From: Pseudomonadota bacterium
GTDB taxonomy: Bacteria; Myxococcota_A; Polyangia; Fen-1088
NCBI GenBank assembly: GCA_023438785.1
Contig: JAEXQJ010000236.1
Span: 1-28,416 of the forward strand
Direction of reading: 5' to 3'
Length of the DNA: 28,416 bases
In this document: piece after piece, positions 7,543 through 16,526 of the stretch
Numbering within the stretch: position 1 is the first letter of the stretch
Layout: every line of letters begins with the position of its first letter
Notes under the pieces: generated by a model
Seen by the model: the letters and a program-made list of their open reading frames with translations, nothing else
What the model was told of the DNA's origin: nothing
The model's database searches: none
Made by a program: the position numbers and the translations under genes

Positions 7543-9495
7543 GTGCGAAGCCGTGGGCGCCGGTTTGGATTCCTATCCGGCCTGCTCAGGCCTGCATCGC
7601 TCCTCCGCCTGCCCCGGGTGGTGCGCTATGTCGTCCCGGTGGTCGCAGCCGCGCTGGTCTACGCCATCCAAACCTATCTGCTGCCCGCCCAGGGTGGCGC
7701 CCCGTTCGTGCTCTTCTACATGGGGATCGCCTTGTCCGCCTGGCTGGGGGGCTTCCTCCCCGGTCTGCTGGCCGTGGGCATCTCCGCGGCTTTAGCCAAC
7801 TACGCCTTCACCGGGGCGCCGGGGTGGTCCGTTTCCAGTCATGAACTGACCTTGACCACCCTCTTTCTCGTCAGCGCGTCCGTCGTGGTGGCACTCTGCG
7901 CGGGATTTCGGGGGGCGACCATACGGGCGCAGCAGCAGGCAGAGGAACGCGCCCGTGTTCGCGACGCGGTGTCGGGGAAGGAGCAGCGTCTGCGCGCCAT
8001 CTTCGAGAACGTGGCCCTCGGCATCGTGGAGGGAGACGAGGAGGGGCACGTGCGCAACACAAACCAGCGCTTCTGCGACATGCTGGGTTACACCCGGGAA
8101 GAGCTCCTGGGCCGGAGCGCCCACGAACTCACCGCCCCCGAGGACCGGCCGCGCGCTCGGGAACTCAACGACCGGCTCATCCGCGGCGAGATCAACCGAT
8201 ACGACTACGACAAGCGCTACCTAGCGAAGGATGGAACGCCTGTCTGGGTGCACGTCACGGTTTCGCCCATCCGGGATGCCTCCGGAGCGACTCCGCGCGT
8301 GGTCGCGACCGTCGAGGACATCTCGGAATTGCGCCGAGCGAAACATCGAATCGAGGAATCCGACCGGCACAAGAGCGAGTTCTTGGCCGTACTGTCGCAC
8401 GAGCTCCGCAACCCCCTGACCCCCATCAGCAACAGCCTGCACATCCTCCGCTGCGTGCCGCCCGACGGACCACACGCGAAGCGCGCCCATCAGGTGATCG
8501 AGCGCCAGGTCCTGCACTTGACTCGGCTCATCGATGACCTGCTCGATGTGACCCGTATCGCGCGCGGCAAGATCCGAATTCAACGGGAACGCGTCGAGCT
8601 CTGCAGCCTGGTGCTCCAGAGCGCGGAGGATCACCGGCCGCTGTTCGCCGCCGCGCAGGTCCAGCTTGAGACGAGACCGTGTCATGGCCACCTCTACACC
8701 GAAGGAGATCCCACCCGTCTATCCGAGATCGTCGGAAACCTTCTGACCAATGCGGCGAAGTTCACGCCGCGGGGCGGGCTGGTCGAGCTGTGGGTGGCGC
8801 GAGAAGACGGGGCCGCGGCCGTCCACGTCCGAGACAACGGGGTGGGCATCCCCGCGAGTCTTCTGGCCAATCTCTTCGAGCCCTTCGTGCAGGCCGACGC
8901 CACGCTGGCGCGCAGCCAGGGGGGACTCGGGCTGGGACTGGCGCTGGTCAAGGGGCTGGTGCAGCTACACGGCGGGGCGGTCACGGCCCGCAGCCAAGGG
9001 CTGGGCAAGGGCGCGGAGTTCGTCGTTCGACTCCCCGTGGAGCCACCTGGGCAGGCGGCGCAACAGCCCGGGCCGCTCGTCGCGGCGTCCCCGGCCCATC
9101 GAGGCCTCAACGTACTCGTCATCGAAGACAACGTCGACGCCGCCGAAAGCCTCAAGGAAGCGTTGGAGCTCAGCCGGCCCCGGGTCCAAATCGCCACCTC
9201 GGGCATGGACGGCATCGAGAAGGCACACGCCAGTCGACCAGACGTGGTGCTCTGTGACATCGGGCTGCCGGGTATGAACGGCTTCGAAGTCGCCAGGCAC
9301 ATGCGTGCGGATCCGCATCTGCGCGCATGCCACCTGGTGGCGCTCAGCGGGTACGCGGCCCCCGAGGACGTCGAGAAGGCGAGGCAAGCCGGCTTCGCGC
9401 AACATTTGGCCAAGCCGCCCGACATCGACCGCATCGAGCAGACGCTGTCGACCATCCGCGCGGAAGGCGTGAAAGGCGCGACGGTCCCTCGCTAA
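7543..9495 (+). CDS. DUF4118/PAS hybrid histidine kinase with receiver
   Basis: A membrane sensor kinase of 650 residues. Residues 26-122 form several membrane helices in the pattern of the DUF4118 (KdpD-like) sensor (QTYLLPAQGGAPFVLFYMGIA...). A PAS domain spans about 148-262. The dimerisation/phosphoacceptor domain has FLAVLSHELRNPLTPI with His286. The ATPase domain shows an N box (EIVGNLLTNAAKFT), G1 (DNGVGIP) and G2 (GGLGLGLALVKG). A C-terminal receiver (523-640) keeps the acidic pair EDN, the phosphoacceptor in LCDIGLPGMNG (Asp572) and Lys624. The start is uncertain: GTG at 7543 has AAGGA nine bases upstream and places the first helix near the N-terminus; an in-frame GTG exists at 7447. 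It is divergent from the aldehyde dehydrogenase gene and followed by two HDOD genes. The signal sensed is unknown. Confidence 0.92.
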   Translation: MRSRGRRFGFLSGLLRPASLLRLPRVVRYVVPVVAAALVYAIQTYLLPAQGGAPFVLFYMGIALSAWLGGFLPGLLAVGISAALANYAFTGAPGWSVSSHELTLTTLFLVSASVVVALCAGFRGATIRAQQQAEERARVRDAVSGKEQRLRAIFENVALGIVEGDEEGHVRNTNQRFCDMLGYTREELLGRSAHELTAPEDRPRARELNDRLIRGEINRYDYDKRYLAKDGTPVWVHVTVSPIRDASGATPRVVATVEDISELRRAKHRIEESDRHKSEFLAVLSHELRNPLTPISNSLHILRCVPPDGPHAKRAHQVIERQVLHLTRLIDDLLDVTRIARGKIRIQRERVELCSLVLQSAEDHRPLFAAAQVQLETRPCHGHLYTEGDPTRLSEIVGNLLTNAAKFTPRGGLVELWVAREDGAAAVHVRDNGVGIPASLLANLFEPFVQADATLARSQGGLGLGLALVKGLVQLHGGAVTARSQGLGKGAEFVVRLPVEPPGQAAQQPGPLVAASPAHRGLNVLVIEDNVDAAESLKEALELSRPRVQIATSGMDGIEKAHASRPDVVLCDIGLPGMNGFEVARHMRADPHLRACHLVALSGYAAPEDVEKARQAGFAQHLAKPPDIDRIEQTLSTIRAEGVKGATVPR

Positions 9496-9733
9496 GCATC
9501 TGCGCGGCCCTTCTACGCGGGCGGCCAGCGCGACCTGCGGCGTGCTCCGGCTGGCAAGTGAAGCCTCCCCGGGTGCCACGCGGCAACCTCAAGGGCGGCT
9601 TCGCCACAGCCGATCTCTACCGTTGAGGGCTCAACCTGCAGACGTCGCGATGCGGTCCAACGTGATGAGCGCTGGGCACCCCGCGCCGCTGACCTACAGG
9701 GAGAACGAACCCTGATCGGCAACTCTCACGCGA

Positions 9734-10672
9734 ATGCCCGACTCAAAGCGACTCTCGGATGCCGCCCTTGCAGGAGACCACGCCGCCGTGGTCTTCGAAT
9801 CGGCAGCCCACTTTTCCAAACGCCTCATCGACCACTTCAGCGCGCCCGGCTACCAGCCGCCGCTGCTGCCCGCGGTGGCGCTGGAGGTCCACAACCTGGC
9901 CCAACAGGCCGACATCGACGCGGTCAAGGTGGTGGACGTGATGCAGAAGGATCCGCTCTTGGCCGGCCGGGTCCTGCGCATCGCCCAGTCGGCGGCCGTC
10001 TCCCCCGGCGGGGGCATCACCTCGCTGCGAGACGCGGTGGTTCGGCTGGGCATGCGCAACCTGTCCGACATCGCCCTCGAGGTGTCGATGAACACGCGCA
10101 TCTTTCGCTCCCGGGCCTACGCCGAGCCCATGGAGTTGGCGCGCCGGCACAGCACGGTGTGTGCGCACCTGGCGCGCCTGGTGTCCACCTTTACGCCCAT
10201 GGCCACGGAATACGCCTTCCTCTGTGGCCTGCTCCACGACGTGGGGATGGCCGCCACGCTCATCGTGCTGGGAGAGCAGAAGGACACGACGGCCGGCATT
10301 GACCCGCTCATGCTCAGCATGATCCTGCAGCAGAGCCACCAGGACGCCTCAGGCTTGGTCGCCCGGCTGTGGCGCCTGCCCCTGGATGTGCAGCTCGTTC
10401 TGGCGCACCATCACGACGTGGTGGTTCAGGGCGTGCCCCACCCCCTGGCGGCCATCGTGGCCATCGCCGAGCAACTGGCCAGCGAGCTGGGTTTCGCCGT
10501 CATCGTGGGCGGCGAGAACTGCGATCTGCCCCTGGATTCCCCGCTCATGCAGGCGCGCCAGGTGCTGGGCTTCGACGCGAAGGCCATGGAGCGCATCCGC
10601 GCCGACGCCCAGAAACTGATTGCCCATATCGAACGCCGGCTGGGCCCCACATCCCCGGAGAAGAAGCGCTAG
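9734..10672 (+). CDS. HDOD domain signalling protein
   Basis: A soluble 312-residue protein built almost entirely of an HDOD domain, a relative of HD phosphohydrolases found in bacterial signalling proteins whose biochemical role is mostly unknown. Family traits visible are LLPAVALEVHNLAQQ, the segment VVDVMQKDPLLAGRVLRIAQSA, the helix AVVRLGMRNLSDIALEVSMN, and FLCGLLHDVGMA, which keeps a His-Asp pair, followed later by LAHHHDVVV. The N-terminal 35 residues are variable. No good ribosome site precedes the ATG. It lies 238 bases after the hybrid kinase and 57 bases before a second HDOD gene, so the pair probably forms one transcription unit. Confidence 0.9.
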   Translation: MPDSKRLSDAALAGDHAAVVFESAAHFSKRLIDHFSAPGYQPPLLPAVALEVHNLAQQADIDAVKVVDVMQKDPLLAGRVLRIAQSAAVSPGGGITSLRDAVVRLGMRNLSDIALEVSMNTRIFRSRAYAEPMELARRHSTVCAHLARLVSTFTPMATEYAFLCGLLHDVGMAATLIVLGEQKDTTAGIDPLMLSMILQQSHQDASGLVARLWRLPLDVQLVLAHHHDVVVQGVPHPLAAIVAIAEQLASELGFAVIVGGENCDLPLDSPLMQARQVLGFDAKAMERIRADAQKLIAHIERRLGPTSPEKKR

Positions 10673-10729
10673 TGCCGGGTGCCATCCCCACGGCCTCTCT
10701 TTTCGCGGATAATCCTGCGCGGAGGCCCC

Positions 10730-11917
10730 ATGGCTGGCGCAGCTGACCTGGTCCCGGGAGTCATCGACCTGATGAACCGCAATGCCCTGCGGGTGCCGCC
10801 CTATCCTGCGGTGGCCGTGCGCCTGCGCCGCATTGTCGCCCACGGCAGCTACGGCATCACGGATCTGGAACGCATCGTGGGCGAGGACTCGTCTCTGGCG
10901 GCCACCCTGCTCCGCTACGCCAACTCGGCCGCCTACCGCCGCGTGACCCCCACGACCACCCTGGGCGCGGCCATCATGCGCGTGGGCGCCACCGAGGTCG
11001 CGCGCATCGCCATGTCCCTGAGCATGAACGCCTATGCAACCCGCGATGGCGCGTTGGCCAGCGTACGCCAGGCGGCCTGGCAACAGGCGCTCATCTCGGG
11101 CCTGTGCTGTCGGGCCCTGGCCTACTGGCGCAAGACCGACGCCGAGGAGGCCTACGTGTGTGGCCTGCTTCATGATTTTGGGCGCGTGGTGGCCGTCTCC
11201 GGTTTCGAGGACCTGCTGGCCCGCAACCACGATCAGCGGGTTCTGCCCGCGGAGGAGTGGGGACGAGCCGTGGAGGAGGTCCACATTGCGCTTGGGATGG
11301 CCACCGCCAAGCTGTGGAACCTTTCGCCTCTGCTCTGCTCAGTCATCGCTCACCACCACGATCCCGAGGCTGCGGGTGAGTTCCGGACCATGGCCGAGTT
11401 GGTGGCCGCGTCCGACGCCCTGGTCTCATTGCTGTGCACGAGCGCCTATCCCACCGCGGAGCAAGTCGTGGCCACGCAGCACTTCCGCCCCGAGGAAGCG
11501 GAGTACATGGTGACGCTGCTGCCGACCATCGCCGCCGCGCTCAGTGCCGTGGACGAGACCGCCGGCGGCGACGAAGGCGACGGCCGCGCCAGCCAGGTCG
11601 CCCAGCCGCCCACCACGCTCCCCGGCCCGCATAAGGCCTTCACCTTCACGCTCCACATCCTCCGTTCGACCGGCAACTCGTGCTGTCAGGGGACCTACCT
11701 CAGTCGCGACGGTCTGGCTTTCTTGAGCAAGACCAAGCTGCGCGACAACAGCATGATCCGCATGGCCGTGGAGACCGCGCGCGAGAAGCTGGAGCTGTGG
11801 GGTGTGGTCACCTTGTGTGAGCCCGAGGGGGCTGAGTTCCACGTGGAGGCCAAGCTCTTCGCCACCCCGCCGGAGATGCAGGACGCCTGGGCCCGTCTGT
11901 TCGCCTCGGTGGGTTGA
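10730..11917 (+). CDS. HDOD protein with PilZ-like C-terminal domain
   Basis: A 395-residue signalling protein. Residues 10-230 are an HDOD domain: RVPPYPAVAVRLRRIV, RIVGEDSSLAATLLRYANSA, CGLLHDFGRVV and VIAHHHDPEAAG. The C-terminal part (about 300-395) has the layout of a PilZ domain (TYLSRDGLAFLSKTKL, then beta strands ending HVEAKLF), but I see no clear RxxxR c-di-GMP-binding motif, so that assignment is tentative. The ATG at 10730 has GGAGG four bases upstream and is preferred over a GTG at 10679. It follows the first HDOD gene closely and converges on the LigD-like gene. A kinase-then-HDOD order suggests the HDOD proteins act downstream of the hybrid kinase, which is an inference. Confidence 0.88.
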   Translation: MAGAADLVPGVIDLMNRNALRVPPYPAVAVRLRRIVAHGSYGITDLERIVGEDSSLAATLLRYANSAAYRRVTPTTTLGAAIMRVGATEVARIAMSLSMNAYATRDGALASVRQAAWQQALISGLCCRALAYWRKTDAEEAYVCGLLHDFGRVVAVSGFEDLLARNHDQRVLPAEEWGRAVEEVHIALGMATAKLWNLSPLLCSVIAHHHDPEAAGEFRTMAELVAASDALVSLLCTSAYPTAEQVVATQHFRPEEAEYMVTLLPTIAAALSAVDETAGGDEGDGRASQVAQPPTTLPGPHKAFTFTLHILRSTGNSCCQGTYLSRDGLAFLSKTKLRDNSMIRMAVETAREKLELWGVVTLCEPEGAEFHVEAKLFATPPEMQDAWARLFASVG

Positions 11918-11921
11918 GCCA

Positions 11922-11941
11922 GGCGCGAGCTGTCTCGCCCC
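11922..11941. terminator. Possible short hairpin between convergent genes
   Basis: An imperfect inverted repeat (GGCGCGAG, four-base loop, CTCGCCCC, one mismatch) lies between the stops of the HDOD and LigD-like genes. It lacks a T-run on either side, so intrinsic termination is only a possibility. Confidence 0.25.
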
Positions 11942-11952
11942 GGGCCGAAGCT

Positions 11953-13488
11953 TCACCCCGTGCGCAAGCTGTGGACGGCACTGCTCAGGCCTTGTTTGAC
12001 ATCGAGGTAGCCGGCCCACGGATCCGGACGCGACAGCCACTGTCCCACGTTGCTCACCGTGAAGTCCTCGGGCCGCACCTGGCCGCCCGCCAGCGCCTCC
12101 CACGAGACCGGTGCGGCCACCGGCGCGCCGGGTCTGGAGCGCGACGAGTAAGGTGCGATGGCGCTGGCGCCATACCCGTTGCGCAGGTAGTCCACGAAGA
12201 CGCGTCCCGCCCGGTGCCGCTTGGCCATGTTGGCCACGTAGCGGTCGGGTCGCACGCGCGTAAGGTGCAGCGCGACCGCGTTGCAGAACGTCTTCACATC
12301 CTCCCAGCCATACCGCCGGGCGATGGGCACCACGAGGTGTAGCCCCTTGCCGCCCGTGGTGCGCGCGAAGCTCTCCAGCCCCAGCGCGCCCAGCAACGCC
12401 CGCACCTCCAGGGCCGCCGCCACCGTGTCGGCCCACGGCACCCCGGGCCCTGGATCCAAGTCGAAGACCAACTGATCGGGGCGGTTCACCAAATCGCGCC
12501 GGCACCCCCACACGTGCACCTCCAGCACCCCCATCTGGACCAGCGACACGATCCCCTCCGCGCTGGTCACGGCCATGTAGCTCACCGTCTTGCCCTTCTC
12601 CACCACGGGCACAGGCACCACGCCCAGCACCTCGACCCTGGGGTGCTTCTGGTAGAAGCACGGCTTGCCCTGGCCCTCCGGACAGCGCAGCAGCGTGAGC
12701 ACGCGATCGCGCACAAAGGGCAGCATGCGATCGGCCACCTGCACGTAGTAGAGGGCCAGATCGCGCTTGGTCAGGTTCTGCTCCGGAAAGAGCACGCGAT
12801 CCGGATTGGTCATGTGCAGCCGCTGCATGAACGCGGCCACCAACTCATCGAGCGGCGGTGGAGGAGGCGACGGCTGGCCTGCGGGCTCTTCCGAATGCCA
12901 CACGCGATCCTTGGATTGCGCCACCTCGGCCAGATTGCGTCCGGTCAAGACGCTGTCGGGCCGACGCTCCACCGGCTCGTCGTCCTCGGGCGCGCAGGCG
13001 TCTTCATCGCGCCGCTTGAGCAGCAACCAGGTCCGCCGCCCCTCGCCTGGCTCGCGGCCGCGAATGCGCACCAGGTCCCAGGCCCCGGCCAGCTTCTTGC
13101 CGCGCAGAACGAAGCTGAGGTGGCCCTTCTCCAGACCGCGATGCGGATCCTCCACCGGCTCCCACGTGCCCTGATCCCAGACCAGGACGCTGCCGGCGCC
13201 ATACTCGCCCTCCGGGATCACGCCCTCGAAGCCGCCGTATTCCAGCGGGTGATCCTCGGTCTGCATGGCCAGTCGCTTCTCCCCCGGCCGGCAGCTCGGG
13301 CCTTTGGGCACAGCCCAGCTCAGCAACACGCCGTCCAACTCCAGGCGAAAATCGTAGTGCAGCCGCCGGGCCGCGTGCTTCTGCACCACGAAGGACAGCG
13401 CCTTGCTTCCCGCCTCCGCAGGACCTGCACCACGCGGCTCGGGCGTACGCGAAAAGTTCCGCTTCCGCTTATAGCTCTCCAGCGACAT
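11953..13488 (-). CDS. ligD: LigD-like 3'-phosphoesterase-polymerase without ligase domain
   Basis: A relative of LigD, the multidomain enzyme of bacterial non-homologous end joining. The N-terminal phosphoesterase module (about 1-200) keeps its metal and substrate residues in QKHAARRLHYDFRLE (His38, His44, Asp46, Arg48) and EDHPLEYGGFEG (His80, Tyr84), and ends with the typical SVLTGRNLAEVA segment. The polymerase/primase module (about 220-511) begins MTNPDRVLFPE and holds the catalytic DLDPGPG (Asp343, Asp345), TTGGKGLHLVVP (His384) and VFVDYLRN (Asp433). The ATP-dependent ligase domain that normally lies between or after these modules is absent; a Pro-rich linker (203-213) joins them. The usual LigD exceeds 600-800 residues, against 511 here. 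No ku gene is in the window. The ATG at 13488 is followed by the characteristic basic N-terminus, but its ribosome site is weak. Confidence 0.93.
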   Translation of the reverse strand: MSLESYKRKRNFSRTPEPRGAGPAEAGSKALSFVVQKHAARRLHYDFRLELDGVLLSWAVPKGPSCRPGEKRLAMQTEDHPLEYGGFEGVIPEGEYGAGSVLVWDQGTWEPVEDPHRGLEKGHLSFVLRGKKLAGAWDLVRIRGREPGEGRRTWLLLKRRDEDACAPEDDEPVERRPDSVLTGRNLAEVAQSKDRVWHSEEPAGQPSPPPPPLDELVAAFMQRLHMTNPDRVLFPEQNLTKRDLALYYVQVADRMLPFVRDRVLTLLRCPEGQGKPCFYQKHPRVEVLGVVPVPVVEKGKTVSYMAVTSAEGIVSLVQMGVLEVHVWGCRRDLVNRPDQLVFDLDPGPGVPWADTVAAALEVRALLGALGLESFARTTGGKGLHLVVPIARRYGWEDVKTFCNAVALHLTRVRPDRYVANMAKRHRAGRVFVDYLRNGYGASAIAPYSSRSRPGAPVAAPVSWEALAGGQVRPEDFTVSNVGQWLSRPDPWAGYLDVKQGLSSAVHSLRTG

Positions 13489-13617
13489 CCGTCGCCGAGA
13501 GCTGCAAGCCCGTGGCCAAGGCGCGGCCCCTCGCGTGGGGATGGAGTGAGCTGTTGGTCAAGGCGAGGGTGCCCGCCGTGCGCGCCGCGTGGGATGCGCG
13601 CCGCACTTCGCCGCCGT

Positions 13618-14703
13618 CTACCGGGCCTTGATGTAGCCCTCGGCGGCCAGCAACTCGGCCGTCAGGACCGCGCCCCCCGCGGCGCCGCGCACGGTGTTGT
13701 GCGACAGGCAAACGAACTTGTAGTCGAACAAAGGATCGGGACGGAGACGACCGATGGTGATCCCCATGCCCGCGCCCGTGTCGCGGTCCAACCTGGTTTG
13801 AGGACGGGCCTCGTCCTCGAAGTAGGTCAGGTACGGGGTGGGCGCGCTGGGCAGCTTCAGCTCCTGCGGCCGGCCCGCGGCGGACTTCCACGCGGAGATG
13901 ATCTGCTCGGCCGTGGGCTTCTTCGCGAAGCGCACGAACACCGCCGCCATGTGACCATCGCTGGCCGGCACGCGGATACACTGGGCCGAGATGCGCGGCG
14001 AGGTGGCGGGAACAATCTTGCCGCCCGCGATCTTGCCCCAGATCTTCAGGGGTTCCTGTTCGGACTTCTGCTCCTCGCCCTTGATGAACGGGATCACGTT
14101 GTCCACCATGTCGGGCCACGTCTCGAAGGTCTTGCCGGCGCCCGAGATCGCCTGGTACGTGCACACGAAGACCTCTTGGGGGCCGAAGCCCATCAGCGGA
14201 TCGAGGGCGGGTACGTAGCTCTGCAGCGAGCAGTTGGGCTTGACGGCGATGAAACCGCGCTGGGTGCCCAGGCGCTTGCGCTGGTCCGCGATGACGGCGG
14301 CGTGGCCCGCGTTGATCTCGGGCAGCATCATCGGTACGTCCGCTGTCCCTCGATGCGCCGAGTTGTTCGACACCACCGGGATCTCCCGCCGCGCATAGGC
14401 CTCCTCCAGACGCATGGTGTCTTCCTTGGGCATGTCCACCGCGCAGAAGACAAAGTCCACGTCCTTGGCGACCGCGTCCAGGTTCGACGCGTCGAGCACC
14501 TTCATGCCGGCCACCGCGGCGGGCATGGGGGTCTTGAGGGCCCAGCGCGTGCCAACCGCATCCGTGTAGGTCTTGCCGGCCGAGTTCGCGCTGGCGGCCA
14601 GGGTGGTCACCTTGAACCAGGGGTGGTCCTCCAGCAGCGAAAGGAACCGTTGTCCCACCATGCCCGTGGCGCCCAGGACACCGACGCGAAATGAACCGCT
14701 CAT
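13618..14703 (-). CDS. asd: Aspartate-semialdehyde dehydrogenase (archaeal/fungal-like class)
   Basis: Reduces aspartyl phosphate to aspartate semialdehyde with NADPH, the branch point to lysine/diaminopimelate, threonine and methionine. The 361-residue product opens with a dinucleotide-binding motif (VGVLGATGMVGQRF), has the nucleophile in VKPNCSLQSYVPAL (Cys158), the QAISGAGK segment, and the catalytic His in RVPASDGHMAAV (His251). The PNCSLQ context and overall order match the archaeal/fungal-like class rather than the usual enterobacterial type. The ATG at 14703 has an excellent ribosome site (AAAGGAG, seven-base spacing), so the longer open frame upstream was rejected. It is transcribed divergently from the exported barrel-like protein gene. 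Confidence 0.95.
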   Translation of the reverse strand: MSGSFRVGVLGATGMVGQRFLSLLEDHPWFKVTTLAASANSAGKTYTDAVGTRWALKTPMPAAVAGMKVLDASNLDAVAKDVDFVFCAVDMPKEDTMRLEEAYARREIPVVSNNSAHRGTADVPMMLPEINAGHAAVIADQRKRLGTQRGFIAVKPNCSLQSYVPALDPLMGFGPQEVFVCTYQAISGAGKTFETWPDMVDNVIPFIKGEEQKSEQEPLKIWGKIAGGKIVPATSPRISAQCIRVPASDGHMAAVFVRFAKKPTAEQIISAWKSAAGRPQELKLPSAPTPYLTYFEDEARPQTRLDRDTGAGMGITIGRLRPDPLFDYKFVCLSHNTVRGAAGGAVLTAELLAAEGYIKAR

Positions 14704-14819
14704 GAATGCACTCCTTTGGTTACCGAACCGGTCGTGTATAGCAGGTTCCGCATGGCTTGGGAGCGCCCCAGGGCGGGCACGGCTGGCCCAGCAGGCCACA
14801 TTCATGTCAACGTAGGGCC

Positions 14820-15851
14820 GTGCTCGTCGCCGGTTGCCTCTGCCTCGCCTTGGCCGCCCTCGCCGCCGGGGACGAGGCGACGGCCGAGGCCCAGACCAAG
14901 GCCGTCGAGGTGCATTTCGACGGGCCCGAGGGTTGCTCCGGCGCGGATGCCTTCTTCGACAGCTTGCGCTCGCGAACCGCACGCGTGCGACGGGCTGATG
15001 CAGACGAGCCGCGCACCATCGTGGAGGTGCACCTCAGCCGCGAGCACGGCCGCGTACACGGCGAACTACGCGTGGCCGACGGCGAGGGAGAACACAACAC
15101 GCGCAATGTGGAAGGCGCGAGCTGCGACGAAGTCGTGCAGGCGCTCTCGCTTACCACCGCCTTGGCGCTGGACCCCGCCGCGTTGCTTTCGGTTGCGCCG
15201 GCCGCCCCCGCGGCAGAGCCGGTCGCTGGCCATGTCCCGGTGCCCGAGGTCCCGGCCACGGCGAAGCAGCCCGAGCCCTCTCCGGTCACGCTCCTGCCTC
15301 CGCCGCCCGAGCCGCCCCCGCCGCCCGAACCAGACACCGAGGTGGGCGCGCGCCTCTTCGGTCTGGGGCTTCTCTCGGGGAGCCTGAGTCCGGGGCTCAG
15401 TGTGACCGCGCGCAGGACCCTCACCGATCGCGACCACGGCGCCTTCCGGCCCGCCGTCGGGCTCGCCCTCACCTATGTGCGCAACGATGCGTTACACAAG
15501 CCGCCCCACGTGCGTGCGACGCTGCTGGGCGCCGAGACGACCGTGTGTCCGCTGCGCTGGTCCGCCAGCATTCTGACGGTGCGCCCTTGCGCCGTGGCCC
15601 TGGCAGGTTGGTTGTCGGCCGAGGGGAGACACGAGGCCCACGTCAGCACGGTTGACCGCGCCTGGCTGAGCGTGGGTCTGAGCCTGGGCGTGACGGCACA
15701 CCTCGGACGCGGCTTGTCACTGGAGCTGGAAGGCGGGTTCAGCGCGCCAGTCTTCAAGCGACGCTTCTTCGCCAGCCAGCCAACCAACGTGGTCGCCGAA
15801 ACGCCGACCGTCTCGCCCCTTGTCGGCGTCGGACTTACGTACGGCCTGTAG
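14820..15851 (+). CDS. Exported protein with Pro-rich linker and barrel-like C-terminus
   Basis: I recognise no named family. The N-terminus is a hydrophobic signal (LVAGCLCLALAALAAG). A compact domain (to about residue 125) with paired Cys (GCSGADAF, ASCDEVVQAL) follows. A Pro/Glu-rich linker (about 140-180, PPPPEPPPPPEP) leads to a C-terminal region with alternating polar and hydrophobic strands ending GVGLTYGL, which fits an outer-membrane beta-barrel-like or surface fold. The start is uncertain: GTG at 14820 is preferred because the preceding in-frame codons have A/T-rich third positions, unlike this genome's genes. However, a TTG at 14757 would add a basic n-region (RR) to the signal. 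It lies 60 bases upstream of the sigma factor gene and probably heads the same operon. Confidence 0.68.
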   Translation: MLVAGCLCLALAALAAGDEATAEAQTKAVEVHFDGPEGCSGADAFFDSLRSRTARVRRADADEPRTIVEVHLSREHGRVHGELRVADGEGEHNTRNVEGASCDEVVQALSLTTALALDPAALLSVAPAAPAAEPVAGHVPVPEVPATAKQPEPSPVTLLPPPPEPPPPPEPDTEVGARLFGLGLLSGSLSPGLSVTARRTLTDRDHGAFRPAVGLALTYVRNDALHKPPHVRATLLGAETTVCPLRWSASILTVRPCAVALAGWLSAEGRHEAHVSTVDRAWLSVGLSLGVTAHLGRGLSLELEGGFSAPVFKRRFFASQPTNVVAETPTVSPLVGVGLTYGL

Positions 15852-15911
15852 ATGGCTCGGCTGGTGATCGGGGGCCGCTGATTCGGGAATTAAGCGAGGG
15901 ATCAGGGAGCC

Positions 15912-16526
15912 GTGACCCACCCACATCTTTTCGAATGCCCGCCAGCGCTTGCCTTGCTCGCTCCGAAGGCTCCCGCTATCTTGGCCGAGGTGCTGCGCAA
16001 GAGTCCGCGCGAGATTCGACTGCGCCAGTTGGTCGACAACCACGTCCAACTCGTGGCGCGTATTCTGCGCAACGCGGGCACCGCGGAGGCGGACATCGAC
16101 GATGATGTGCAGCGGGTCTTCATCGCCCTGTCCAATCGTCTCGACGATGTGCGCGTCGGGGCCGAGAAGGCCTTTTTGGTGCAGACCGCGTTCAATGTGG
16201 CGGCACACGCCCGGCGGACCGCGGCCCGCCGGCGCGAAACCCTCACCGAGCACCCGCCGGAGGTCCGCAGTTGCGAGGCGGGGCCGGAGGAGATGGCCCA
16301 ACGAGGGCAGGTGCGGCGGGCGCTGGACCAGATCCTTAGGGCGATGGACGTCGACCTGCGGGCCGTATTCGTGCTCTTCGAGTTGGAAGAGATGACGACC
16401 GCGGACATCGCATCGGTTCTGGAGATTCCCACCGGAACCGTTGCTTCGCGTCTGCGACGGGCCAGGTCCGAGTTCCGCGAACGCGTAGCCGTGCTGGAGG
16501 GGTCACGCAAGACCGAGGTTGGATGA
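15912..16526 (+). CDS. ECF-type RNA polymerase sigma factor
   Basis: A 204-residue sigma-70 family regulator with the two-domain ECF layout. Region 2 spans about 33-105 (RQLVDNHVQLVARILRNAG, DDDVQRVFIALSNRLDDV, AFLVQTAFNVAAHARR). Region 4 spans about 135-190 and has a helix-turn-helix (ALDQILRAMDVDLRAVFVLFELEEM, TADIASVLEIPTGTVASRLRRAR). It should direct polymerase to a small set of promoters. The start is a GTG with AGGGAG just upstream but close spacing. Its stop overlaps the ATG of the next gene (ATGA), implying translational coupling with a one-TM protein that may serve as its partner or anti-sigma factor. Confidence 0.92.
   Translation: MTHPHLFECPPALALLAPKAPAILAEVLRKSPREIRLRQLVDNHVQLVARILRNAGTAEADIDDDVQRVFIALSNRLDDVRVGAEKAFLVQTAFNVAAHARRTAARRRETLTEHPPEVRSCEAGPEEMAQRGQVRRALDQILRAMDVDLRAVFVLFELEEMTTADIASVLEIPTGTVASRLRRARSEFRERVAVLEGSRKTEVG

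Noticed and set aside
11426..12661. Minus-strand open frame overlapping the HDOD and LigD-like genes.
   Set aside because: It is in a different frame from both real genes, and composition is Gly/Arg-rich without motifs.
12514..14694. Plus-strand open frame of 726 codons.
   Set aside because: It is antisense to the LigD-like and asd genes, which have clear catalytic motifs; no recognisable domain is seen.
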